Assembly (NCBI GenBank): GCA_010645155.1
Contig: JAAGOF010000055.1
Span: 1,869,734-1,933,733 of the forward strand
Direction: 5' to 3'
DNA length: 64,000 nt
From: Tigriopus japonicus
Taxonomy: Eukaryota > Arthropoda > Copepoda > Harpacticoida > Harpacticidae
Below the pieces are notes generated by a model. The model was not told the DNA's origin. It did no database searches and worked only from the letters and a program-made list of their open reading frames with translations. The position numbers and the translations under genes were made by a program. Positions 45,301 through 57,458 of the stretch are shown in pieces (the stretch's first letter is position 1; each line of letters opens with the position of its first letter).

Positions 45301-48300
45301 AACAAATAAATATAATAATTTTTTAGTCAANNNNNNNNNNNNNNNNNNNNNNNNNNNNNNNNNNNNNNNNNNNNNNNNNNNNNNNNNNNNNNNNNNNNNN
45401 NNNNNNNNNNNNNNNNNNNNNNNNNNNNNNNNNNNNNNNNNNNNNNNNNGATTGCAGCTGCGAAAGCTGTGTTCTGACTCCAGAAAAAACAAACAAATAA
45501 ATATAATAATTTTTTAGTCAAAATCTACTTAAAAATGCAAAATTTGTATTAAAAGGTAGTTTTGGTTATTGAGATTCTTTAGTTTTGGCAAAGGTCTACT
45601 ATTAGTAGGGAGCTGAAACAAAATTTTCAACTAACATTTTGATTCCAAACTAATTTCTTGTCTGAGAGCTGATGATTTTTTTGTGATTGAACGTGCTTTT
45701 TTTATTTTTTCAACTATTTGCACAATTTTCTAGAAATGTGCGTTTTTCACGAATATTTTGGTCATTTTTATCCTTAATTAACCTCCCCACTTTTTTCATG
45801 CAGTTTAGGAAAAAAAACAAAACACTTAAAACACTTTAAAACACTTAAAGTGTTCTATCTTGTTGGAAATTTCAGCTTTTCTAAGTCTGTGATCGAATTT
45901 TAGCAAATTTCCAATTTTCAAATATAATAATCTCTAGGCATCGATTTTTAAACATTCCTTACTTCATAAAAAATCCCTTCAAATGGTCACTAGATGTTCA
46001 AATAACGTGAGGGCACAAAAACCTTTAGATTTCCACCCTTTCTCTTGTTTCTTTTGATCATATGGTCAAAATACAGAGCATGAATAATGTCATTGGTATG
46101 AAAAATGTTTTTTTTACTATTAGAGTGATCACGTTACATTTTGGGATTTTTTTCATGGCAATTGGTCAGATTTCGGTAACGTAATACCATTAACCATGCT
46201 TTTAAAGAGTTATAAATTTCATTACATTTACATGAAAAAGGAACCAAGAGCTGGTTTTAAAAAAATTTTTTTTAAACAAAAAATGGGGTTTTCATGTTCT
46301 GAAATATGAAGTCAAAACAAAATGAGAATAGAGTTCATCACTGTGGGGAAAAAGCACCCCTTTCAAAGACGCCTAGTCCTTATCATGTCAAAAATTAACA
46401 GTAAAAAATCTGTCTGATGTCTGAGGCCTCTTGAAGCTATGGGATGCATATCCCTTAGTCATAGTGCATGCCACAGTCAAAGGCTACCACGGGTTGGGCA
46501 ATGCCCTTGCCAACAGACACAAACACATAGGATAAAATACTTTACGGTTTCAACTTCATAGTGATATGAGTTTTGTACGCAAATTTCAGTTCCTTAGATT
46601 GATTTTAAATAGCACTTTTTCACAATTTAAGTTTTTACAGAACTTTTTATCCACCCTATATGTATGTATGTGCATGTGAATACCCAAACGATCAACTCAG
46701 TACTTCAGGTTCATGGTCTCATTCCCGACAGACGAGACATAGAGCCTTGTACCGTATAATCAACATGCATTTACGAGTAGAGGGAAAATGGGGGTTGTCA
46801 AAACACTTCAACCCAAAAAATAGGCTTTTTTTCAAATTTCAATTTAAACCATGTCCAGGTTAAATTCAATTCTTGAGAATTGTAGTATAGTTGTTATCTA
46901 ACAACAATAAATAAATAAATAAATAAATAGTATTTTGCCTTTTTATAACTATGACTCGAGCGCGAGAGGAGCGCATACGTAAATGCGACAGGTTTGTTGA
47001 ACGAGACTTTTGATTACTGTGCTCTTTTTCCTAGTTTTGTTTTGATATTTCATAAAACAAAGTTCGATTTCAAAACCCACAACTATGATGAGTAAAGTCC
47101 ACATTTTCATTTCTGCTTTTTTCCAACCTCAAAATAATGTCTTAGATGCTCTTTCAAGGCATGATCTCATGGTTAGTTCAAAATTGAAAAAAAAATATGA
47201 CCTTACATTTTATCACATTTTTTAACAGAGCTCCCTGCATCATACAGATCCAATGTTTCCCAAAAAAAAAATTAGAGACACTGAATGATTTTTTGGAAGA
47301 TGTCTAGAAAATTATAGCTTTGTGAGAAAGCGCTATTGTGGCCAAATGTGGCGAAGTCATCAAAGAAGTGGCCAAGAGGTTTCCCCACGACATGGCAGCG
47401 CTGAAACAGCGCGTTTCAGGGTTGCCAGGTTTTTGGGAAGCCTCTCGGCCACTTTTGATCTGAAATTCGGCCACTTTTGGCCACTTTTTTGAAGCCTTCG
47501 GCCACAAAATGAAAGAATGATTATTTTACTAAAAATAGCACTTCCGGCTAAAACTAAAATCGAGGAGTCAATTTTTTTTTATCTTTTCAATTTTTTTCAA
47601 TTTTTTTTGATTTTGTTATTTAGCATCATTAAAATTTCAATTTTGTTCTCAAATTACAAACTGAAACGCGTTCTAAGTGCTACAAAAAATTACGAAGGAA
47701 AGTCAAAACGGTGGCATTCCGTTTTTCTTCGAGAACCTTTGTTATGAAATGTGTATCAAAAGATAAAAAGTTGAAATGAAAGTTGAAAAACAAAACTGAT
47801 GAATTGACCATTTGAGGTATTCCTTTATGATTACTTCAGCATGATTGATTATTTATGTACATAAGGTTGTAAGTAAACAGAAATTTGGCGAAAATCTGGC
47901 GATTTTTTAAATGACGTGGCGAATTCTGGCGAATTCAGGTGGCAAATCTGGCGATAAGAGCCGTCGAAGACCTAGCAACCCTGCTCGAACCACACCAGTA
48001 CTTCTTAGATTGAACTGGTATGGCCCCTGAATGTCTTCCGATCTGGGAGATGAGTAGAGTGCGTAGAAAAATTTACTGATTTTCACAAAAAAAATAAATT
48101 AACTTTACTCCAAAAAGGCCAAAAAAATTAAAAAGAAATTATTCTCCAACCGTATAAAACATGGTAATATTGAATTTAAAGATGCCTTTAGTCATTCTGG
48201 TAATCATTCTTTGTAATTCAGCTACAACTCAGCACATTTAGTTATTTCTGGCTGAATATTAAGGCTTTATTTTTTGGCATAGAAGAAATTTGAGCTGAAG

Positions 48301-51300
48301 ACAAGTGTGTTCAGCGTGTCCAACTGTTTAAGATCAAAAAGAGCTAAATACCTCAGTTTAGGGGCAAATTTTCGAGCTAGAAGAGTTATTTTTTTTTTTT
48401 TTGGAAAAAGAGGTAAAACAGAGCTAATTTAAAAAAGGCTAAAAACACTAATATGGTCATAGTTTTGGGCCTTACGTAATTGGCAGTGTATTTAAAACAT
48501 GGAAAAATTGCTTTTTGTAGTTTTTTTCTTACTGTCTTAAAAACGGCCAAGAAAAAAGGTTGTTCTGCAAAGTGATATTGGCTTTTTGAATGTTACAGAT
48601 AGAGCAACGATATTGCACAGATCACTAGAAGATAGTGATCCGTGGATAATGAAAGACCTTTATGCCTCGGTTATTGGCAAAAGCCGTTTTTCATTTCGGT
48701 GCCGACCAGAGAAAAATCTAATTTAACCCATTGTTTTGCCCGTAATTCAAAGTGCACAAGCTAAATTTCAACCACATCAAATTAACTTTTTGTCAGTTAG
48801 AGTAGAGTAGTTAGAATCAAAGAGTAAACTAAGTCAAGGTTTTAGTCGGTGCCACCACGTTAGTGGAGATCAAAACTATCCAAAAGCTGCTATTTTTTGC
48901 TTCAGCAGGAAGAGCCATAGTTTGGAGTCGATTGTCCTGAAAATCTTACGTACTTGTAAGAAGAATGACCATTTTTAAACAAGCCTCATTTTGTTGAGGT
49001 AGAAAATCTGGCAACAAAAAAAAAATCTAGCCAAAAATCCCTAAAATTCTCAGAAAAAGAGCTAAAAATGGCCAAATATTTCAAAAGGAGCTAAAAGAGC
49101 CAAAAGAGCTAAATACAAAATATCAGGAAGAAGAGCTAAATTTAGCTCTAAAGAGCTAAAATTGGTCGAAGAGCTCATGAGGAACCAGATCTAACCAGTG
49201 GCATTTTATAATGAAAACAAGAAATGTGAACGATAAATTTGTACCAGCTTTTATAACTCCACTTTCCCTCAGCATTGAAAAGTTTCTCAATGCTTCTCAT
49301 TTCTGTACCATTACCAAGGTTAAGTGTTGTGATAGCCTCATCTATCTTACCTCTAATTGTGTAAGTGTATGTCCCATACAAAGAGTATGGTCTCCGTCAT
49401 AAACCGGAATGGATTCGGATTCAAATGAGACACATTCTCTGTGTGTGATATCATCTCGTTTTCGGGCTCGTCTCATGTCAGGTGGCCATATATCAGTGAG
49501 GTAGACACAATTCTTCACCGACAACCATTATACTACTCTCGGAAACTCTTGACTAAAACTGAAGCAAAAATGTTCCTTCGAAATCGGCAACTGACTTCAC
49601 TAATAACGAACTCCTGCTTTTTCCAAGAAATTCGAACGTATCTTTGAGGGATTGGCCCTTCTTGGCCAGTCCAAGCGAAGTTCTATTTATGAATGCATCA
49701 TGAAGGCCTTGGCGCCTCCGGCGTTATCTCAATGGAGAAGGCCTACTGAATGGAATAATGACAGTGGGACATGAGAACAGTGTGAAGATATGATTGCGTC
49801 CTGTCGGTTTGATAAATGGAGATTATATACAACTACCACTACTACATCTCTCTCTGCGTGGTGGAATGTACGTTCTATGTGCAGTGCAACACACTTACGT
49901 TCCAAAGCTCCTTTGAAATATAAAATAAAAGAGGGATATGAGAGCCTGTCTGCTTGCCCGGACTCATCTTGCTTTGCTGCCTACGAGGGATTGTTCCGCT
50001 CGCCTTCTTTCTTGTCCCGTGGAAAAAAATTCCGAGCAATGGTGGGAACGGAACGCGTTTTGGGTTCTCGCGCGTTCCATTTTTCGTCCCAAGACGAGGC
50101 GAAGGTTGTCGGGTGTTCAAGGTCGTCGTTTTTGGTCTGACATTGAATCTAAAACGAGAGGAATCAGTACGGAACAATCGCTGGGAACGAGCATTTCCAA
50201 ATTTCGTTCCAGTTCCAGTTCTTTGGTGCATATGTGAGGGAGTGAGACGAGGAAGAGAGAGAAAAAGAGAAGAGCGAGTGCATTTCTCTCCTCTTTTTTG
50301 GTCTAAGTTGTCATGGAAGATTTCCGAAAAGAACGCAAAGAACGTAGAAGAAAATCCAAAGTGGAAAGGTAGGGGTTGGAACATTTCAGAGAACATTCCT
50401 AAGCCACCACCGCTATTTTTAAAGCGCAATTGTGCTGTCAACCATTTACTTACGAGGTTGTTAAGAGCATTATTTTCCCCTTAACCTCGTTTTTTTCTCT
50501 TCAAACGAACATGCATGATTATTGTTTGGTAAACGAGATGGTCCCACATTTTTGGTTGCCCTGGCCATTACGTAGATCTTAAGAACCACTCACATGAAAA
50601 CCCCAACTTACGTCTAGACTTGACGAATGCCTTGCTACATATTTTGGAACACTTACCGTGATGAATGAACCTCTTTCTTCGGAGTTCTCGCAATATGATT
50701 ATTTAGTAGAGAGGCGAGAGGCGCCCCATTGTATCTATTTATCGTCGATGACTTGTGATGTAATATCTGTTGTTGTTTTTCCAGAGAAGTGCACCAAAAT
50801 GGTCCCTCCGACGGTCCCGATGCTCCCTTATTACCTCATCCGGGAGAGGCGATTGATATTCCCTCGATCGATGGTGAGGCAGTTCATTGTGAAATGGACG
50901 AGTTCATCTACTTAATTGAAGAGATGAAGAAGGCTGGAATTGTCAAAACACACAGGAAACCTTTCCCCTTCTGTTTCGTGAAGGTCAAGGTGAGTGAGAA
51001 GTTGTTCGTCACGAAAAGCCATCAGGCGATGATCAATTAGGTCCCAAGGGAAACGTTGTGAAAGCTCGATGATCAACGTATATCGCCATCGTTGGCTCAG
51101 AGATTGGAATGTTGATTGCCTTCGAGATAAGTTTCAAACGTGACACTCTCTGATTGGCGTGTCTCCCTTCTTTCTTTTACATTTAGGATTCTTTTACGGG
51201 GAAAGATTTTGTGGATTGGATTGAAGACAAGAAACTCATTTCTCGGGAACGCGCAGTTTTCATGGGACGACAACTCGTGTCGAAAAAATTCGGCGTCAAT

Positions 51301-52465
51301 GTTGATGAACGAGAGGATTTTTATGTGAGTTGCGGATGTGGGGATCGGTCGGCTTTTCTGGAAAGTTGAAAGTGATTCATGATGTCATTTTTAGGATGCT
51401 TCGGGTGCTTTGTACAAGCTCAGTACGAGCGATGCCAGTCGGGCGCTCAATGCCGGTGAAATGTCCCAATGTGTCCAACGGCCCGCTGGAGAAGTGGCCG
51501 AGCATTTGAGGAAATTGATCCTCCAACTTTTCGGAGATTACCTCTCAAAAGATGGAAAAACTGTCGACTACAAAGGGATCGCCACGTCGAAAAGTTTCGA
51601 GGTGAATGGGCGAAATTTGTCTTCCTTGGTTCATTTTCCGCCTTGCTGACTGATTGATTGTTTTTATTGCTGTCGTGTCTCCTCTACTTCTAGGCCTACA
51701 AAAGGATGACTTTGGAGCTTCAGCGTGTGGAACTCGAGATGATCTCGCATGAGGAGCGTCTGGCCTTCTTTATCAATATCTATAACGCATTGGTGATCCA
51801 CGGGAATGTGGAAAAGGGCACTCCAAGTAATATGTGGCAGCGCTATCGCTTCTTCTCGACCATTGCTTACAATTTGGGTGGGCACGTGTACTCGCTCAAT
51901 GATATCGAGAATGGCATTCTTCGTGCCAATCGAGGGAGTATGGGCACCTTGTATATCACACCTTTCGGAAAAGAGGATCCAAGACTCAAGTTGGCCTTAG
52001 AAAAGCCCGAGCCAAGAATTCATTTCGCCTTGAATTGCGGCGCTCGAAGTTGTCCCCCTATCAAGACCTTCTCATCTGACGAGGTTAGTGCAAGCTCGAA
52101 TTTTGCTCGAGAGAGCGAGAACGATTTTCTTCTTGTTATAGCGTCACTCTCTTGGGCAGAGATTGATTCTCTTGATCTTTTTATGGCAGATTGATAAACA
52201 GTTGGATGTCGCAACCGAGTCCTACTTGGAGAATGATGATGCCGTCCGAGTGAATGTGGAAGAGAGCACCGTGTACCTTTCCATGCTCTTCAAATGGTAC
52301 CATAAGGATTTCGGTAAAGATAAGGACGAGATCCTGAAATGGATTTACGATCGCATCACGACAGATGACGAGAAGAAGAAGCAATTGGGCGAAGTGATCC
52401 AGAGCACCGAGTGCAAGGTTGATTACATTCCATACGATTGGGGCAACAACCGTAAAGATGACTGA
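39362..52465 (+). CDS. Glutaredoxin-DEP-DUF547 fusion protein
   Basis: Six exons (39362-39660, 50785-50989, 51187-51324, 51395-51601, 51694-52083, 52190-52465) join in frame to 504 aa. Residues ~15-100 are a glutaredoxin with dithiol active site CPHC (27-30), cis-Pro70 in SVPQIF and the glutathione-site IGGND. Residues ~120-230 resemble a DEP domain (FTGKDFVDWIEDKKL, AVFMGRQLVSKKFGV). From ~284 a DUF547 domain follows, with LAFFINIYNALVIHG, HVYSLNDIE, DPRLKLAL and HFALNCGARSCPP, then a helical C-terminus with LKWIYDR. Its biochemical role is not established. DEP domains usually bind membranes or partners, and DUF547 is thiol-rich around GARSCPP. Exon 1 is separated by 11.1 kb, but its phase (ends AG; exon 2 starts A, giving Arg) fits. 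Two separate genes remain a less likely alternative. Confidence 0.8.
43001..43026 (+). mobile_element. Tc1/mariner-like terminal repeat (one end only)
   Basis: TACAGGGTAGCCCAAAAGTA resembles the tips of mariner-type elements (TA target, then CAGGGTG-CCCAAAAGT). The matching opposite end was not found and no intact transposase is seen in the following 500 bp, so at most a relic. Confidence 0.35.
45255..45330 (+). repeat. Direct repeat copy 1, left of the N gap
   Basis: Begins GATTGCAGCTGCGAAAGC and ends TTTTTTAGTCAA at the gap edge. The sequence after the gap (45450-45521) repeats it with only one AAAC unit fewer. Confidence 0.9.
45331..45449. other. Assembly gap (119 N)
   Basis: Gap flanked by near-identical direct repeats, so it may be a false gap between overlapping contig ends or a collapsed tandem repeat. 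Confidence 0.98.
45450..45521 (+). repeat. Direct repeat copy 2, right of the N gap
   Basis: 72-bp near-copy of 45255-45330, then unique sequence. Confidence 0.9.
46907..46929. repeat. (AAAT)n microsatellite
   Basis: About six tandem AAAT units within the long intron. Confidence 0.85.
47417..47983. mobile_element. Probable hAT-like non-autonomous element (567 bp)
   Basis: The left tip is CAGGGTTGCCAGGTTTT. The right tip, read on the other strand, is CAGGGTTGCTAGGTCTT (15 of 17 positions equal). Internal sequence contains repeated GGCCAC and GGCGAA words in opposite senses. No matching 8-bp flanks (GCGCGTTT against CTCGAACC), so the insertion is old or the edges are off. Confidence 0.45.
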
Positions 52466-52819
52466 ACCAACCAACCAACCAATGAAGCCCCATCACAGAG
52501 CAGTACTCGCCCTACTTGGCTTATTTATGATTTGAACAAATTATTTATATACACGACGACCCTCCCCACTTTCTTTCTCTCTTTTGCTTTGAAAAGGCAA
52601 AGTACTCAAAGAATAGAGGGATACTAGTATTCCGTACCATCTCGCTTTACTTGTTCAATTCCTGGGAAGTCAATTATCACGATATGAAAACAGCTCGCTC
52701 GAGTCCTCCTTATAATCAGAGAACAATTTACATAAGAGCTCAACAGAAATCTTGCCGAGAACAAGGAGAGAGATATCACAAACGGATAGATGGATTGATT
52801 GATCGATAGATGGATACTC
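52466..52819. other. Convergent 3' spacer between Grx-DEP-DUF547 and FAF1
   Basis: 354 bp between facing stop codons, presumably the two 3' untranslated regions. GATAGATGGATT-type simple sequence lies near 52783-52815. Confidence 0.55.
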
Positions 52820-55800
52820 TCATCGTTCTTCAAGTGTGAGCGTCTCTTGGGGACAAAGCTTGAGCTCCTCTAAAGTCGAGGTTCGCTCTAAAGTGGTTAA
52901 ATCTCGGCGAGGCCAGCTACTCAGAACCTTGAAGTCGTCCGAGTTGAACCCCTTGGATGTGAGGTAATCCAGAAGGGTCTGAAGACTGTCTGAGGGCAAG
53001 AATCGTCGCTCCAAGTTCGAATTGTCACCGGGGATTCGAAATCGGATCTTGGTATGCTTTGCATCTAAGGGTGGCTCATCCGGAACGGTTTTGGCCACCT
53101 CTCTCCGAACACGCTCTTTTTCGGCTTCCTCTTTGAGTCGAGCCTCTTCTTCCGACCGACGAATGGCTTCCTGAATTCGCTCCTCTTCCAAGCGATCTTC
53201 TTCTTCTCGTTGCTTCACGAGCTCTTTCTCCCGATCAGCCTATAATCAAAACCAATATTTAGTTTTCATTAAAATAATCCAGCTGTCAAATTTCAGGTCA
53301 CTTACGTGCTGGGCCATTTCAAAGGCCAAATCTTGTTCCCGCTTGACGGCATCTCGAGCTTGCCGTTCTTCTTCTTCACGGATTTCCACAGCCAATTGAG
53401 CGACGTACGTGTCATGAGCTTGTAGGAGTTGCGACATGAGCTCATCTAGGGTCACGTTTCCGTGAATGATCTGAAAGATCTCAGTGGTTCCACGGAGCTT
53501 GTAAACTAAAGCCAGCAGAGGCAAACGCTCGATGTCTAGATTTCTGACAGTGGCAGCAGTCACACTGCCAAAATGGTTTGTGATCATGTCTAGGGCCCTG
53601 TAATAATACGAAATTGGCATGCATTCACAACAGTTTCCAAAGAGACAGGCTGGGTTCAGAATTACTTACCTTTTCTTGTTCGAACTAAATGTCAGGTCCC
53701 AGCCAAAGGTAACGAAATTCTCGTTTAAAAATGCGACCACCGACTCCGCACAAAGGGCTTGGGTACAAAATACATTAGTGAGCACACTGCTGTCATGATG
53801 CAAGTAAATGGCCAGCATTTTTCTCTGAAATAAAAGAAGTTAGCAAGAAGTGAAAAAAACGAAAAAACTGAAATGAGGTCATCTGGATGAGCTAAAAGAA
53901 TTGGCCCTCCTTACTTGCTTGGGTGGTTGCATGCAGGATTCTTTGATGGCATCATCAAGAGTTCCAGGGAAGAAACCAGGATGAGGGGTGCCATAGCGAG
54001 CTGTGAACTCTTCACTGAACTTCAAAGAAGCCATCACATTGTCACCGTAATCATCTAGAAGATGTCGGGAATTAAGAATTAACCATGGGCAAAGTAACTA
54101 TCGATTGAAGCTCCTACCTGGAATGAGTGGCTGAAGGCGTTTGCTGGAGGCAGAACCTAGATTGGCAGGATCAAAAATGTCGTCATCGTCGTCTTCCATA
54201 TGGGCGGGTTCCGACATGGCATCCTCAAAGTCGTCTTCAGATTCGCCCAATCCCGAATGATTGCTCGTCGACTGACGCTGAGTCGTTGAGGTCGACGACG
54301 AGGCCATCGAGTTATCCAAAATGGGCATCTGATGGCCAAAATATAACCAAATGTTTTACAAGGGTCTATTTCAAAGTGAACCCGTTAAGCAAAGAGAAGC
54401 TTACATCTGAAGGTCCGGGTTTTCTGTCAAGGGTGAGTTTGTGGTCCTGGGGGATGCCAATTTGAGCCAAACTCAAATCATCATTGATCGCCTCTGGCCA
54501 TCCCGTCCACTCTTGTCTGGACACAGGGATATTGGTTAGACTAGCCACGTCCAATTTGACATTCAAAACGCTATGGGTTGCTGTAAACAAAAAACAAGAT
54601 TCCTTTAAAAACTATACTTCACCTAGCAAGAGATAAGTCACTTACGTCTGAAGTTAAGGTCGTACGTCTTGACCTGAGGTAAACAATGGATATGTAGTTT
54701 GAAATCTCCGGGTTCGGCTGGTTTCGACCTGAAATTTAATGCTGATAGTTAGTTTCCAAAACAAAACATTGCCAAGCCATGACCAGATCTAATTTCAACT
54801 TACTCGGGATTGTCCGTGTCCATGAGGGCATTGGGTGTGATTAAATGGAGAAAGTTCTCTTTGGGTAGACTCAATTCTGAGAGTCTCCTACGATTGGAGA
54901 CTAAGAGACCGCTATTTCCGTTCAATCCCCGCAAAGTTTGCTGGCAAGGCGGACAATTCGTTTCGGCTTGAATGAGTGTCTTCAAAGTTTTGACATCTTC
55001 ATTGTCCGGAACCTAATCAGATTATCCAATAACCAATCATACTCCATTGCAATCTACCTCCCGATAACATTTGAAGACTCACCTTGAGATGAAATGTCCG
55101 GTCATTGTGTTGCACGTAGAAATCCAACATTCGTGTCCGGGTATTGCTCAAATTGGAGGGACCCGCCACGCCCCGATAAAAATCATCAGCTACACTCATT
55201 CCGCCTCCTAGAAATATTACTTGTCAACAACCTTCGTCTATTCCCAATCCTTTTTCACCCAATCTCACCCAATGGAAACATGCCAAATGGAGAAGAACTG
55301 CCTGATGAGTTGTTACTTCCCGCTAGGCCTTGACTCGAATCCGTTCGTAACGGAATGGGCGGCGGAGGGGGGCGTAACGGTATCATAGATTGAGGGGGAG
55401 TACCCGAATCGCTATCCACATCGATCGGTGTGTCCGAACTAGCCCCTAAGAAGGCCGTATTCAAAGGCTCAACTACGGGGGGTGGCACCGGCGGGGCGGG
55501 AGCCGGCGGCATGGCCTTATTAACCGCATCCTGAAAAGCAAAACATTTCATTCATATCACACGTAGTCTCGTCCAGGAGTTGCATATGTACAAAGGTTTT
55601 AATTTCTACATTGAAAACCAGGCTATAATCAAAGCAATTGGCAAAATGAGCGCTGTCCAACGTGATTGAGAAATGAATCCAAGCCTTAATTGCTTTGGGC
55701 ACTACAACAATGTTCATTTTGAACTGACACGACATGCTTTGAAAGTGAGGACACTTCTAAAGTACCCACCCTACCATTGTCCATGTTGATGACCTCTACC

Positions 55801-57458
55801 AAATCTTCATGGGCGAGAACTCTGGATAATACCACACAAGATCACCTTCTTTTCCGTCAAATTTGACGGGTTGAAACAGTTGAAATCAGAGACTTAACAA
55901 GAGTGTGAGAAACTCAATCGAAATTGCTTGAGCAGCGAGGATGGGTAGTGCCTGATGTTCTTGACAAAAAGACAAAGAGCACTCCACATCATTGATTGTG
56001 ACTGTCCTACGGACTCACTAAGTTTACTTAGTATTTTTCGGAATGCTTTCTTTAGTGTACTTTTGGTCCAGAGAGGGTAGAGCCAACAGACCTCGAGAGT
56101 AACTCATCTCTGAACTATTCAACAAGTAGGATCCAATTTTAACGAAAAAACTATTAAATTTTTAGGTATTTACATTGATAATCATTTAAATTGGAAGGAA
56201 CACATACGTAACACTGGTAACGAGATCAGAAAAACCATCTTTACCCTATTTATGGCTAAGCAAGAAATACCTTCTAAACTGAAGTATATTCTGTACAATG
56301 CCCTTGTCAAAAGTCGCTTGGAATATAGAATCGAGTTCTTTGGGGAATGTTCGGCGATAAAAAATCTATAGTCTTCAAAAGAGGGTCATGAGATGGATGG
56401 TGGGTGCGAAATTGCGCTCCCATACTGGTCATATTTTCAAAAACTGGAACATTCTCAAGGTAAAAGATCTAATAAAAATGAACCACCTAAAATTCATGTT
56501 CAATTGCTAGCAGGCAAAGGTCCCCCAAATAGTTGACCAATATACTTTTCGGGAAATTAGGGGTGGGTTCATTCGTTTCGACGTGCCTCTGGACAAATTG
56601 AACTGGATTCAACGACTCCCCACTTACTCAATGCCTAAGACCTGGAACCAATTTATTACGTTCAACCACATCAAGAGAGAGCTACTGCCTAATACATCAA
56701 AAAGATGGACCCGTAGTGTCACTGAAAATATCACTGGCACATACTCGTCCGTTTGCGTAATACCCGATTGTTATTCTTGCAGAAAAAGGAATGAAACAAG
56801 CCAACAATGACTCATTTTGAAATCAACTGAGAGTACTCCTGAAGACGGAATCTTTCACTGAGACGAAACGGATATGGCACAGTGGCATCCATTCTAGTCA
56901 AGGCATCCCATGAAAACAAACTATCCGGTTTATGGGATGACCTAGGGAACTCGAATTTATACAATTGCCTACTTCATCATTTATTGTAATGACCTACAAC
57001 CCACTATACGAGTCCCTGAATAATAAAGTCAAGTAAAGTCACTATTAAACGCGTGTTTCTAGACCAAAGCAAAGATAGGAATAGCGGTCTAGCATGGGGT
57101 GTTCAGTTCAAACTATAAAAATAAACTAGTCTATGAGCGAAAATTCGTTTCATTCACTTACCAAGAGTACCCATCCGGCGTCCTCAAGTTGTGTGATGGC
57201 CATCTCCACGTCCTCGATGCCAGTGCAAGCCTACAAAGAAGATAGAAAAAAGCGATAAATAGATCTTTGTTTCCTTCTGCCCTCTAACAAAAAGCGTTCT
57301 TAGCAAAAAAAACGAAGCTTCTAATGTGTGCTCCCTCGAGAATGAGCGATCCGATGATGCATTCGCTCACTCGATCCGTCAATCCGCGACCATCATCATC
57401 CCGATTCTGATTGAGATCTCACCTGGAAATCGGCCAGAATCTCCTCTCTCGAGGTCAT
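52820..57458 (-). CDS. FAF1: FAS-associated factor 1 (UBA-UBL-UAS-UBX)
   Basis: Twelve exons: 57458-57423, 57230-57162, 55530-55269, 55207-55083, 55012-54804, 54728-54646, 54580-54405, 54328-54118, 54054-53915, 53824-53670, 53597-53306 and 53239-52820. They give 725 aa (human 650). The N-terminal UBA (EEILADFQACTGIEDVEMAI) binds ubiquitin. A Pro-rich linker follows, then two ubiquitin-like folds (~150-220 and ~245-320), an acidic stretch (SEDDFEDAMSEP), a thioredoxin-like UAS domain (~400-570, LAIYLHHDSSVLTNVFC), a charged Glu/Arg coiled coil and a C-terminal UBX (~640-725, with LERRFLPSDSLQ and SSWPRRDL) that docks on p97/VCP. It connects ubiquitinated substrates with p97 for ER-associated and chromatin-associated degradation. 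The long second intron carries a dead retrotransposon in the opposite sense. Confidence 0.93.
56130..57040 (+). pseudogene. Broken non-LTR retrotransposon, 3' part of the reverse transcriptase ORF
   Basis: The plus strand translates to KFLGIYIDNHLNWKEHIRN followed by KLKYILYNALVKSRLEY, the C-terminal 'FLG..ID..L.W..HI' region of reverse transcriptases in LINE-type elements. Frameshifts and in-frame stops interrupt it (for example after the ECSAIKNL stretch near 56370). Downstream frames (VMRWMVG, then a Leu/Asn-rich tail) extend to about 56810. The sequence ends in AATAAAGTCAAGTAAAGTCA, a short repeated tail usual for such elements. It lies in a FAF1 intron, antisense to the gene. Dead copy. 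Confidence 0.75.

Larger units (their letters stand above)
39661..50784 (+). other. 11.1-kb first coding intron of the Grx-DEP-DUF547 gene
   Basis: Donor GTAAGA follows the Grx exon and acceptor TTTTTCCAG precedes the DEP part. It holds AT-rich DNA, an assembly gap with flanking duplicates (45255-45521), a mariner-like terminus (43001), a hAT-like element (47417-47983), an ATAA microsatellite (46907-46929) and many degenerate AGAGCTAAA words near 49040-49170. The 49850-50450 part is more GC-rich and may contain an internal promoter. No independent gene is recognised. Confidence 0.65.

Noticed and set aside
49875..50484. Long overlapping open frames on both strands near 50 kb
   Set aside because: Frames are open on both strands with Arg/Ser-rich, low-complexity translations and no family match; more likely GC-richer intronic or promoter DNA.
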